A DNA stretch of 64,000 nucleotides from positions 90,026,001 through 90,090,000 of the forward strand of contig CM077597.1 of assembly GCA_039654915.1 (NCBI GenBank). The letters run 5' to 3'. Source of the stretch: Aquilaria yunnanensis (Eukaryota > Streptophyta > Magnoliopsida > Malvales > Thymelaeaceae). This document shows positions 26,581-36,295 of this stretch, piece by piece. Both the position numbers and the translations under genes were made by a program. Below the pieces are notes generated by a model. The model saw only the letters and a list, made by a program, of their open reading frames with translations. It did not search any database and was not told the DNA's origin. Positions within the stretch are counted from its first letter, which is position 1. Every line of letters begins with the position of its first letter.

Positions 26581-26913
26581 AACAACAACAACAATACAAG
26601 TATGAAGAGAAAGTTCGAAATACTAGAATTAATAAATAAACCAAGTGGGTACTTAAACAATCTGGGCTAACCCTTTACAAAGCAAATATTTTCTATTAGC
26701 TCACAAGATATCTTTTATTACAAACCAAAGGTTAAGGCTTTATATAGCCTTCCAATGGAACTAATATATAGAGGTAAGTCTTCCAAGTAAGGTTTAGATA
26801 GCTCAAGCCTCATAAAGGAGCTGGATATGCTTAGCTTATTCATTACATATTATAGCTTAAGTAATCATGCATATTAATTATTAGGACCGACCCATGCCTC
26901 ACATCACCTCCCT

Positions 26914-26985
26914 TCACCCCGCTGCGAATACCCCTGTGTGGACATCCATTTTCAGCTTTTCCACCTTGCTCCACCCTTTACCTCC
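26914..26985 (-). CDS. Alternative terminal exon of the NLR gene (candidate)
   Basis: After a TTTTGCAG acceptor the minus strand reads GGKGWSKVEKLKMD and stops with TGA after 24 codons. It is in phase 0 like the preceding gag-like exon and resembles the exon at 27584-27748 (EGERWSNAERLKKD). It is therefore an alternative or relic last exon from the tandem duplication. Use is unproven. Confidence 0.35.
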   Translation of the reverse strand, partial: GGKGWSKVEKLKMDVHTGVFAAG

Positions 26986-27583
26986 CTGCAAAATTCAAGT
27001 GATTAAAGGATTAACAATTCAAGCTACTATATTGCCATCGATCGTTGGGTTCCATCTTCTCCAAACAATGGAATCTAATGATTTTAATGATAACTAAATC
27101 TACTTTAGATCTCTTGATTTTTTTTTGAATGAATAATAAAATGATACAATGCATGAAGAGAGTTTAAAATGCTAGAATGAATAAAACCAGGATAGTACTT
27201 AAAAGTAGCCTAAGGGGATGACGAACTTAGTCTGACTTTTGAGTTCGCTTTGTGCGAAGGGCAAGATTCTTGCTGCTCCACGTGGGCATCAACCCTTCCT
27301 CTAAGTTGATCAGTTTAGTTATTTTTTTAATTTTCAAAGTATTTTCCTTCCTTGGCTAATCATTAGGGGACTACATATTTGTAGTAGTTGTCTTATATTG
27401 TGCTTAAGTAGTACATCGTCCCAAAACGCTGCCCATGTTAAAGCCCAGAAGAATGTGTTTGGATGCCCTAGGGCCATCAAATATTACCCTACTTAATTAT
27501 AGAATCAAGAAAAAAATTACAGGATCTTTTGTTTTCGTACCTTTTTCTCCTTTTGCTTTCATAATAGCCATCCTCCCCGCAGT

Positions 27584-27748
27584 TTATGAGTCATATAATA
27601 TTAAATCTAGTGCACGTAAGGCATCTGGCTTTGTTAAATTAACTGTTATAGGCTGCTCAGGTTTGCTATCTGTAATTCCAACTGGCCAGATGATGTTGTT
27701 GTCGCGGTCCTTTTTCAGCCTTTCCGCGTTGCTCCACCTTTCACCTTC
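27584..27748 (-). CDS. Probable terminal exon of the NLR gene
   Basis: A TTTACAG acceptor is followed in phase 0 by EGERWSNAERLKKDRD and ends after 54 residues with TAA at 27584-27586. The phase matches the upstream gag-like exon, giving a protein of about 1458 residues. The encoded tail matches no family I recognise. A similar exon lies 0.76 kb further downstream. Assignment rests only on splice-site and phase agreement. Confidence 0.45.
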   Translation of the reverse strand, partial: EGERWSNAERLKKDRDNNIIWPVGITDSKPEQPITVNLTKPDALRALDLILYDS

Positions 27749-28160
27749 CTGTAAATTAAAATCATTAAACGATCAACATTTTAAGCTCACTCTATTAGCA
27801 TTGTTGGATTTCATCTTCAATTCCAAACAATAAAATCTAATGATTTTAATGAATAAGTGACATATATATTTGAACTCTCATGATCTCTTTTCAGTGAATA
27901 AGATAATTGAAATGTTTTAGCAAGAATTTCATGGAGTGGGATTAATGATATATAATTTTCTAACCATGAAAGAAACAAGGCATGCAGCCATGATGTCTAC
28001 AAAAGAAACAAGAGAGATAGAGAGAGAGCGAGAATTTGCAAGGTAAAATTAATCATGCCAAAAGAGTCAGTCATGTAAAGATAATTTAGTGGAGATTATT
28101 CTGTACTAATTTTTAATTTAGTAATAAAATTATTTAGCGAAAAGGGGTATATATACATAC

Positions 28161-28526
28161 CTGTTCATTTCCAGAGAAGAGTTTACGTATATGTGGATCA
28201 TCAACAGTGGAGTACAGGTTTTCCAAAGTGAGCCAAGCGTCCCTAGCCGATGTTGCTTCACTAATTTTTGAATATATGGGATCGAGCACGCCATTTTGGA
28301 TTACAAACAATGCCTGATCATCTTTTTTCTCTTCGTTGTAAAATTCTTCTAGTGGGACGTCGTCTTTGATTCCCTGTTCCACAACCTCCCATAAGCCCTG
28401 CGACCTGAAATACGTCATCATCTTGTTCCTCCAGGGTTTATAGTTGTCGCCAGAGAATATAGGCATTGCAACTGCTGCATTCATCGGCTGCGCATAATCC
28501 ACCACACTCCGTCTTTTTTCTACACT
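28161..28526 (-). CDS. NLR gene exon encoding a copia gag-like (DUF4219/UBN2) domain
   Basis: A 366-nt, 122-codon exon with acceptor TTTGCCAG and donor CAG|GTATGT, phase 0 at both ends, no stop. It opens SVEKRRSVVDYAQP; residues 21-50 (MPIFSGDNYKPWRNKM then LWEVVEQG) are the DUF4219-type start of plant copia gag-like proteins, and residues 70-105 (QALFVIQNGV then ISEATSARDAWLTLENLY) fit the UBN2/Retrotran_gag_2 part. The zinc knuckle is absent. Being splice-bounded and in phase with the LRR exon 112 bp away, it appears to be fused to the receptor as a C-terminal extra domain. It could instead be the first exon of a separate gene or a retroelement scrap caught between splice sites. Confidence 0.7.
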
Positions 28527-28638
28527 CTGGCAAATTAAAAGGAAACACAATTAAGTAAGGTAATCACCTACTTCTTTAATTTTAGAATTTTAATTAATGC
28601 TCTGCCCCAAAATGGTGAGATGAAGGACACGTACGTAC

Positions 28639-29418
28639 CTCTGTTATGGCGCATACACCGTGCGGGTATTTTGTAGCGTAGAAACTAGTCTGCATCTTGG
28701 TGCAGTTTCTGACCTCTAAATGGTCCAAAGCAGGAAACGTGAAATGAAGGCCCTCCGGGGCAAACCAAACCATGTTTGTTAGATCTTTTAGGATTAAGTT
28801 TTGCAGCAGAGGAAGCTGAACCACCTTGGAGTTGAAGGTCTCTTTACTGTCCCTGTCCGGACCAAATATTTGTGTTAGAGATCTCATCGTAAGCAACCCC
28901 CACTCCACTTGTAATCTCTTGAGTTTCGGCAACTGATCAGCAAGCCTTGCCGGAAACACATTGCTCAATAATGGGCATTCGCAGATGTAAATATCGGTGA
29001 GGTTAGGAAACCATATTGGACTGTGCTGCTGTCCATGAGCTTCAGTCATAGTCTCATCTTCTGCAACTATTTGTCCCAGCCCAAGACAAGACTTTATCGT
29101 GAGAGACTTCAAGTGGGGCATGTTATGGACACTCAAAGGCGTAAACACGTACTCAAGATTCAAACATCCGTCTAGCGACAAGTGAGTAAGATTTTGCAAG
29201 CCATTGATGGTGGAGTCTTTCCATAGAACCCGCATATCTGGCCACTCTAACTTCAGTTCCTTCAGATTCGACAAAAAGTATGTTCCACGGCTGTCAAATG
29301 CCCTTCTGTCAGGGATGATAAAATGTTGCCCACTTGTCGACTCTTTACTCATTTTTGTGTAGGCTTTGTCCAAATCAATTTCCGGGACTTCAGAGCTTTC
29401 ACTTATTAGGTGCAGTTT
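28639..29418 (-). CDS. NLR gene exon 2, C-terminal leucine-rich repeats
   Basis: A 780-nt exon, acceptor TATATTCAG and donor GAG|GTACGT, phase 0 at both ends. It continues the LRR domain of the exon at 36296-39361: the junction reads MVPRLK | KLHLISESSEV. Repeats of the type LKELKLEWPDMRVLW, NLTHLSLDGCLNLEYVF and HLKSLTIKSCLGLGQIV are typical of At4g27190-like CC-NB-ARC-LRR proteins. It is separated from exon 1 by a 6877-bp intron that holds an Ogre-type solo LTR and a MITE. Confidence 0.88.
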
Positions 29419-30544
29419 CTGAATATAACATAAATGAAAAATTATTAGTTATACTTAGGGCATTGTTGAATTCGACCATTAATTTTGCTGTTTTAAACCC
29501 TTGCAACATGTTTTTGTTTCAGTGGGTCTTGAAATTCTAATAAAACATGCAAGGTGCGAAAATATATAAATATATACATGGAAAATCCATCTTGAAAAAA
29601 ACATATACGGAGTACTACTTTTTTCATATTACTTCTAGAGAATGTGTACCTTTATGTTAGATAGCAGTAAAATTGACAATTTAAATTGTTAACTCTCTGT
29701 CAAGATATTATTAGATAATTTTAAATTACTAAAAGATAGATCCTATCTAATTGAAATTAGAATTTAAAATGTTAATGTTTGACATTGTAAAAGAATATTT
29801 ATATTCATGGGCGACCTATCAATTTATGAAGCAATTGGGCCAAACTGATATCAATGAAACCTAAGAGAGATTTTTGCTACTAGCCCTTAAAATATTGTCT
29901 TTAAGCCTAATTATTACTATCATAATTTTTTATTTTCCATGTATTTTCATCCGTGTACCGAAGTATTCTTGGCCCGCCTCGTAATATGAAGCTTTGCCAC
30001 TTGAAGCGAGTAGGCGAAGACAGCCTTGACCCATTTGAGAACTATATATTGTTATCCTAATTTTTTTTCTTGTAGATTTTAATTGAAATATTTGTATAAT
30101 GAAAGATAAATATACTTAACAATCAAAACAAAGTAATTCCTTACAAAGAGCTGCAAACTTGAACATTATAATAAATTTTAGAGACAATTTAAGGAAGTTA
30201 TAATATGGTTTATATGAAATATTCCTTTAAATTTGGGGGGAGAATTGATGAAAGTTGAGAGCTTTTCTTGGTGGGTTGGCCTGTTGTGTTTGGTTGAAGA
30301 AGATGGTGGCTCAGTGGAGGGGTTTTATAGTGGAGGGGTGAGTTTTTGGGCGGAAGATTTGAAATAAGTTTTGGGGAAGAGAAGCTTGCAGGGGAATTTT
30401 TGGAGAGAGCCTAATTTGGGTAGTTGGGGAATTTTGAATTTTGAAGAGAAGCTTGCTGGGGAATGGATTGCTATGGGTGATTTTTGGAAGCGGGAAATGG
30501 GAATGGATTTGGAGGCAAAAGTTTAGCCCAATTAATTTACTCCA
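29419..30544. other. NLR intron, left part
   Basis: AT-rich intron sequence between the exon 2 acceptor and the solo LTR. The plus strand has short open frames without recognisable content. CTCCA at 30540-30544 is the target-site duplication of the LTR. Confidence 0.6.
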
Positions 30545-30810
30545 TGTGGCAACGTCGGGTTTTCGGGAGTCGCCACCAATCGGTTTACTTAGGTCGATTG
30601 GTCACCTTAAAATTGGTCTGCGAGAGTTCGGGAATCGGGAGTACGGTTACGCTAAAACAATATTGTTATAGCGCCCAAAATTGGCACCTTAGTTGATTTT
30701 AATTTTGTTTTACTTTGCTTTTTAAAAATTTTCAGTTAATTTAGATATTTTAACTGAATTAGTCAAAAATGTGGATTTTGGTAATTAATTCGGGTAAAAT
30801 TTTATACTTC

Positions 30811-30896
30811 CGAACCATGGACTCTGCCGAGTCATTTGGACACGGAAGATTTTGATTCCGAACCATGGACTCTGCCGAGTCATTTGGACACGGAAT
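30811..30896 (-). repeat. Stem-loop repeats 3 and 4 of the solo LTR
   Basis: Two 48-bp-spaced copies of a roughly 40-bp unit with core GACTCGGCAGAGTC (element strand; 30820-30833 and 30868-30881), flanked by TTCCG and CGGAA. The core forms a 5-bp stem with a GGCA loop. Confidence 0.8.
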
Positions 30897-31010
30897 TTTG
30901 GTGAAATTTTAAACAATTTTATCCATATTGTAAAAATATGGATTTTTATCTTTTTATTTAATTTATTTATTTATTTTTTTAAAAAAAAGTTTAATATTTT
31001 CCAAACCGTA

Positions 31011-31024
31011 GATCCTGCCGGATC
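31011..31024 (-). repeat. Stem-loop repeat 2 of the solo LTR
   Basis: The element strand reads GATCCGGCAGGATC: the same stem-loop as at 30820 but with other bases on both sides of the stem. Confidence 0.7.
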
Positions 31025-32464
31025 ATCCGGATATAGAAATTGATTTAATTTATCGTAATTATTTAATTCTTATTATCATGAAATTAATTTTTAAATGATA
31101 ATTTTGTTCATGAATGATTTTTAATACAAATTAAAAATTTATCTTTTTTTTTTAACTTTCTTTCTTTTTCTTTTTTATTTATTTATTTTTACTTTCTTTT
31201 TTTTTTAATTTTCTTTCTTTTATCTTTCTTTATCTTTATCTTATCTTTCTTTTTTTTTTTTTCTTTTTTTTTTCTTTTATCTTTCTTTATCTTTTCTTTT
31301 ATTTTTCTTATCTTTTCTTTTATTTCTTTCTTTTTTTATCTTTTATTTCTTTCTTTTATTTTTATCTTATCTTTCTTTTATTTTTCTTGTCTTTTCTTTC
31401 TTTTTTTTTTTGTTTACTTTTTTTGTTTTCTTGTTTAATGAAAGATATTTATTATTTTAAAGGATTACTCAATTTATAAAATAATTAAAAAAAATAATAA
31501 TAATTAATTTTTATTTAATAAGAAGTTAATTTAAAAGAATTAAAGAGTTTAAAAATAAAAATTTTGATCATGGTACGGGGCGTTGTTACTCAGCCAGACC
31601 CTCTTCACCAGGTGAAGCAGCTCAAAAGCGGGCACGAGACAGTTTCCAGCCAATATACCATGAACTAAAATTTTTTTATTTTTTTATTATTATTTTTTTT
31701 ATTTTTTTATTATTTTTTTTTATAAAAGATTAACCAAAAGTAATTGTTTTATTAAGAGAATCAAAAATTTATATGTATATTTTAAACAAAAGAAGAAAAT
31801 TTTTGATATTTATTTAATTTATTTTGGAATAAAAGATTATTTAACCGAAAACTTATATGTATTTTAAAACAAAAGTCTTGATATTTTTATTTTTTTATAT
31901 TCTTCTTTGTTTGATGAAAGATTTTTTTTTTAATTTTAATTTATATTTCTGAAAATATATCTAATCAATAAGTCAAAAATATTTAAGAGAAAATTCAATT
32001 ATTTTTGTTTTATTTTGTATTATTTTGAAATTATTTGATTAAGATTTTTATAAAGGAAACAAAAAGTTATATCTTTTAATAAGCAAAATATTACTTGAAT
32101 AAAATATTAACCCAAAATTTTTATTCCTTTCCTTCTTTTTATTAATAAAAAAAAACTAAAAAAAATTATATTTTAAAAGAAATAAATAAAATATTATTGA
32201 AAAATATTAACTCAAAATTTACTCTTTTTATTCTTTTTATTAATAAAGAAAACTAAAAAAAAGTTATATTTTAAAAGAAATAAATAAAATATTACTGAAA
32301 AATATTAACCCAAAATTTTACGCTTTTTATTCTTTTTATTAATAAATAAAACTAAAAAAATTATATATTAATAGATAATTAATATATTAGTCTAAAGTTT
32401 TTTTTTATTTTTTATAAAGAAAAAAGTTATTTATATATTTTATTTAAAAATATTTCCGAGCCAT

Positions 32465-32478
32465 GGATCCTGGCGGAT
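32465..32478 (-). repeat. Stem-loop repeat 1 of the solo LTR
   Basis: The element strand reads GATCCGCCAGGATC: a 5-bp stem with a GCCA loop, in the same setting (CCATG... around the core) as the copy at 60749. Confidence 0.7.
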
Positions 32479-34295
32479 CATTTGGTCATGGAGTTTTAAT
32501 TTTTATTTATTTCATTAATTATTAATTTTAAAGATGTATTAAAATAATGATTTTATGTTTATTTATTTATTTATTTTATTTTTGAATTATTTCATTATGT
32601 TTGTTTATTAAAAGGAATAAAAACTTTGTTTCAAAATAAAAAAAAAGTAATTTTTATTAGCCTTTAGAAAATTATTCACATAAAATTCCTTTTTTTATCT
32701 TTTAATCATAAAAAATTCAATTAACAAAGTGGGGCTTTTTGGCCATCCACTTTAATAACACAATAATAATAAAAGTTAGCACAATTAATATAGTTAGATT
32801 AGTTGGATTAGTTAGTTAATAACAATAAAAAAGGTTAGTAAAAGTTAGATTAAATTAATTAACAACAATAATAAAAATTAGCCAAGTTTAATTAAATTAA
32901 TTGTTAACAACAATAATAAAAGTTAGCCAAGTTTAATTAAGTTAATTAATTAACAACAATAATAAAAGAGTTAGCCAAGTTAATTAAGTTAATTAACCAA
33001 GTTAATTAAATTAATTAATTAACAACAATAAAAAAGTTAGTAAGTTAGTTGTTAGTTGTTAGTTGTTAATAACAACAATAAAAGAAGGGTTAGTAATAAA
33101 CAAATAATAAACAAACAAGTAAAAATTAAAAAGGTTAGTAATTAATTCTGCAAGAACAAAATAAAAGGTTAGTGACTAAAGTGAAAGAAATTGAAAAGAT
33201 GAAGAATTAAATGAGAGTTGTACCCTTCAAATTAAAATTTGAATTTCTGGAAACAGGAAAACGACGCGCGCGAGGGGCAGGGGGTTGGGCTGGCGGCGCT
33301 GGCGCGGCGGCACGGGTGCGGGGTGGCGAGGCGGAGGGGGGTACGGCGGCGCGGGACGGCCGGAGCGACGGCAGCGTGACGGTGGAGGCGGTGGACGGCG
33401 CGAGGCGAGGAGAAAGGAGGAGGAAAAAAGAAAAAGGACGGCGGCGGAGGGACGACGGCGGCGCGGGACGGCCGGGGCGACGGCAGGGAAGTGACGGCGA
33501 CGGCGGGGCGTGGGCTGGCGGTGGCGGGACGGCGACGGAGGAAAGAAGCAGAAGAGAGAGAGAGAGAACGCACGAGAGGAGAGAGAGAGAGAGCAAACGG
33601 GAACAGGGGCTAAAACGAAGAGAAAGAGATGTTCTTAGGCTTCTGGGAAGAGAGAAAGAGGTTAGGGACTGTGGCTGTAATTTTTTTCCTTTTTTAAAAC
33701 GGAGCTCTAGATTTTTTTCTATTTTTTTTTCTGTGTTTAGCACTGAATTTGGGGGGGTATTTATAGAAGGAGCTTAGCTGAACTGTGGACGGATAAATTA
33801 ATAAAAAATATCAAGCTTATCTTTTAAATTGGTAAAATGACAGTTTCAGTCCTTTACGTTACTCCAGCTCTGGATAAGCTCAGAAGCTTCTGATTTTGAC
33901 AATTTTAACGTTTTCTGTCAATTTGGGCCAGAAACGTCCGTTTAGGCCCAAAATTGACGCGAAAAATTACCCAAAGCTCCTGAAACTTTCAGAATTTGTC
34001 AATTTTGTCCGAAACTTCTCAATTTTGTCATTTTTACCTCAAACTTTTAATTTTTTTGTCATTTTTTCCTGAAATTTTATTTTTATTTCAAACACATACA
34101 TATTCACACATATATTATTTTAAATCAAATCTTCTCAAAATAAAAATATATTTTAAACTAATTAACATAATTAAAATTTTTTAGCAATAATAATAATAAT
34201 AATGATAATTTTTTTAATTAGTTAGTTTTTTTTTTTTTTTTTTAAAAATTTTTTAAAAAAAAAAAACCCGGACGAAATTGGGTGTCAACACTCCA

Positions 34296-35216
34296 TTAAG
34301 AATTTGTGTTATTCAGTTCAATACTCCTATGTGTTAAAAAAAAGAATCTTTATCTGAAGGATTTGGCGGAGGGGGGTGAATTAAGGGTATCTGAAGAATC
34401 CCAAATTCCCAAGATTAGCTGATTAGGTGATGCAAGATGAAGAGTTAAAAGAATTATTAGTAATATTATTACGAGTAACAGAAATAGGAGTAGGTTTTGG
34501 AGGGTTTTGCGCTTTTGGGGGGAGTGGCAAAACAAAAAGACTATGAATGATTTTGAAGCCAAAGTGAGGGTTGAGGGTTATTCAGTGCAAAACAACTGAA
34601 TGTTATTCAGTGCAATACTCGTATGTGTTAACTATATAATATGGTTAGACATTAACATTTCACATGCTTTACAGCAAACCCTCAATGTTCAAGTTTTTCA
34701 GATATAATACTCACAATTTGGACATTGTAAGACAGGATTAAGAATAAGTGATTTAAAAACTTAGGAGGCTACTGCACTAAGTATATAAATCCTATGACCG
34801 AAACTGACACTTTTCCATGGTGTTCTGTTTGCTACATGGGCATATTTAATGGCGGGTTGCATATTTCCTACGCCCACGAAAAGTCGGTGGCAAATTTGTA
34901 TTCCAAAAAATAAATTTAAATTTTTGCATTCTATTTTGTTTTATGAATAGTGCACTCAATGCACCGTTATGCGACCAATCATAATTAAATATTAGTGGGA
35001 AAAAATACATGCGATGCATGTGTAGACTAGTAATTTTTTTTTAAGAAAACATATATATAAATAAAAAATTATATTTAGATAATATTTTTAGGAATGAGTC
35101 ATTTGGAGTTTTGGATAGTTGAGATAATTGATTGTTGTTTGGAAACAGTTTGATTGATTTTGTAATGTTATGAATGGTAAGGCCTTTTGACTTTATTGAC
35201 GGATGAAATAGAGAAG
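34296..35216. other. NLR intron, middle part
   Basis: AT-rich, no recognised element. TGCAAGG at 35217-35223 starts the duplication around the next MITE. Confidence 0.5.
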
Positions 35217-35223
35217 TGCAAGG

Positions 35224-36153
35224 TAAAGTTGTTAAGATCGGGATCCTACTCAGGATCGTTTACTTAGGATCATTTTTTACAGTGCAATATCAGGATTGTA
35301 ATATCGAATTGTAGATCGTAAGATCCTACAAAAAACTTAAAATTTCTTGTCTAAATAATACAGTTTATGTAAAAGACCAATTATATTAAAAACTCAAGTA
35401 AAATTTTAGTGTCATAGTAATGGTAAAACATAATTATTAATACAATACAAGTAAAATTCAAACTTTAATAGAGTATACATCAACATAATTAATAAAATAA
35501 TTAACACAAGTCTGAAAAAATTCAGAAACAAACACATTATGGACAAATAGAAAAGAGTAAAATATCCATAATTTAAATATTCAATAATTGACTTTTAATA
35601 AATTTAAAATGTATAATGATTTTTTTACAGTATGGAATAATTAAAAGTTAGTAGTTTTTTTCTTCTTGATGAAATAAATTTAACTTACAGAAAGGAAAAA
35701 CTGGTAATTTAAATATCCATTAACTGTAAATATATATATTACAGTAAGACAGTTGCCGAATAATTTAAATTATGCTTTAAAAAATTTTTATTAGACAGCT
35801 ACATTGAGTTAACAAATTTGATCCAGTTGTGGATCAAAATGAAATGTTTTTAATGAATTTAAAACCAAAATAGGATGTTTTTAATAGGTTTAGGATATAA
35901 ATAGAACATTTAATAAATTAGAGATGAAAATGGAATAAAAATCAAATATTAGGGACCATCCATGCAATTTACCCCTAACAAAAATCAATAATCGGGTAGG
36001 ATCGATAAGATCCTTTGATCCTATGATCCTACGATCCTAGTCGTGATCCTATCACGATCCTACCATGTCTTTGATCCTACAACATTTTAAAAAGGTTTTC
36101 TATGTTAAGATCGTAAGATCCTACGATCAGGATCGTAATTTTAACAACCTTGA
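35224..36153. mobile_element. GATC-rich MITE (930 bp), hAT- or MULE-like, in the NLR intron
   Basis: The ends are TAAAGTTGTTAAGATC at the left and the inverse TCAAGGTTGTTAAAAT at the right. TGCAAGG flanks both sides (35217-35223, 36154-36160). Both subterminal regions are packed with GATCCTA/TAGGATC words, most densely at 35995-36130. No coding capacity. The right end lies 142 bp from the exon 1 splice donor. Confidence 0.7.
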
Positions 36154-36295
36154 TGCAAGGCTTTGGATGGCTTGGTTTTGCTTTGAGTCCATATTTTTAT
36201 TTAAATAAACAATTAATTTGCATGCATATGATGATTTTAAAGTTGAATAATTAATTAAAGAAAACTAAGAAATTAAGCATAAGAAAAGTACGTAC

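Larger units (their letters stand above)
26590..27890. repeat. Tandem duplication carrying the NLR terminal exon
   Basis: About 26590-27125 and 27140-27890 are diverged direct copies. Shared blocks include 'atgaagaga..gtt.gaaat', 'gtacttaaa', the terminal-exon acceptor region and 'aaacaat.gaatctaatgatttt'. Each copy offers a candidate minus-strand last exon, 26914-26985 in one and 27584-27748 in the other. Confidence 0.65.
30545..34290 (-). mobile_element. Solo LTR of a Tat/Ogre-type Ty3/gypsy element (3746 bp) in the NLR intron
   Basis: On the minus strand it begins TGTTGACACCCAATTTCGTCC at 34290 and ends GACGTTGCCACA at 30545. CTCCA stands directly outside both ends (30540-30544 and 34291-34295), a perfect 5-bp duplication. 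It is homologous along its length to the LTR at 58593-62207, and no primer-binding site follows its 3' end, so it is a solo LTR. A TATAAATA box lies at 33758-33765 (minus), followed by a GC-rich transcribed leader (33260-33600) in an otherwise AT-rich sequence. It also carries pyrimidine-rich tracts (31140-31430) and four stem-loop repeats. Confidence 0.93.

Noticed and set aside
33207..33777. Long open frames on both strands, rich in Pro/Arg/Ser or Gly/Arg
   Set aside because: They lie in the GC-rich leader of the solo LTR. The minus-strand frame starts without ATG, and the matching frame in the other LTR (59101-59433) differs in sequence and length. Biased composition explains them.
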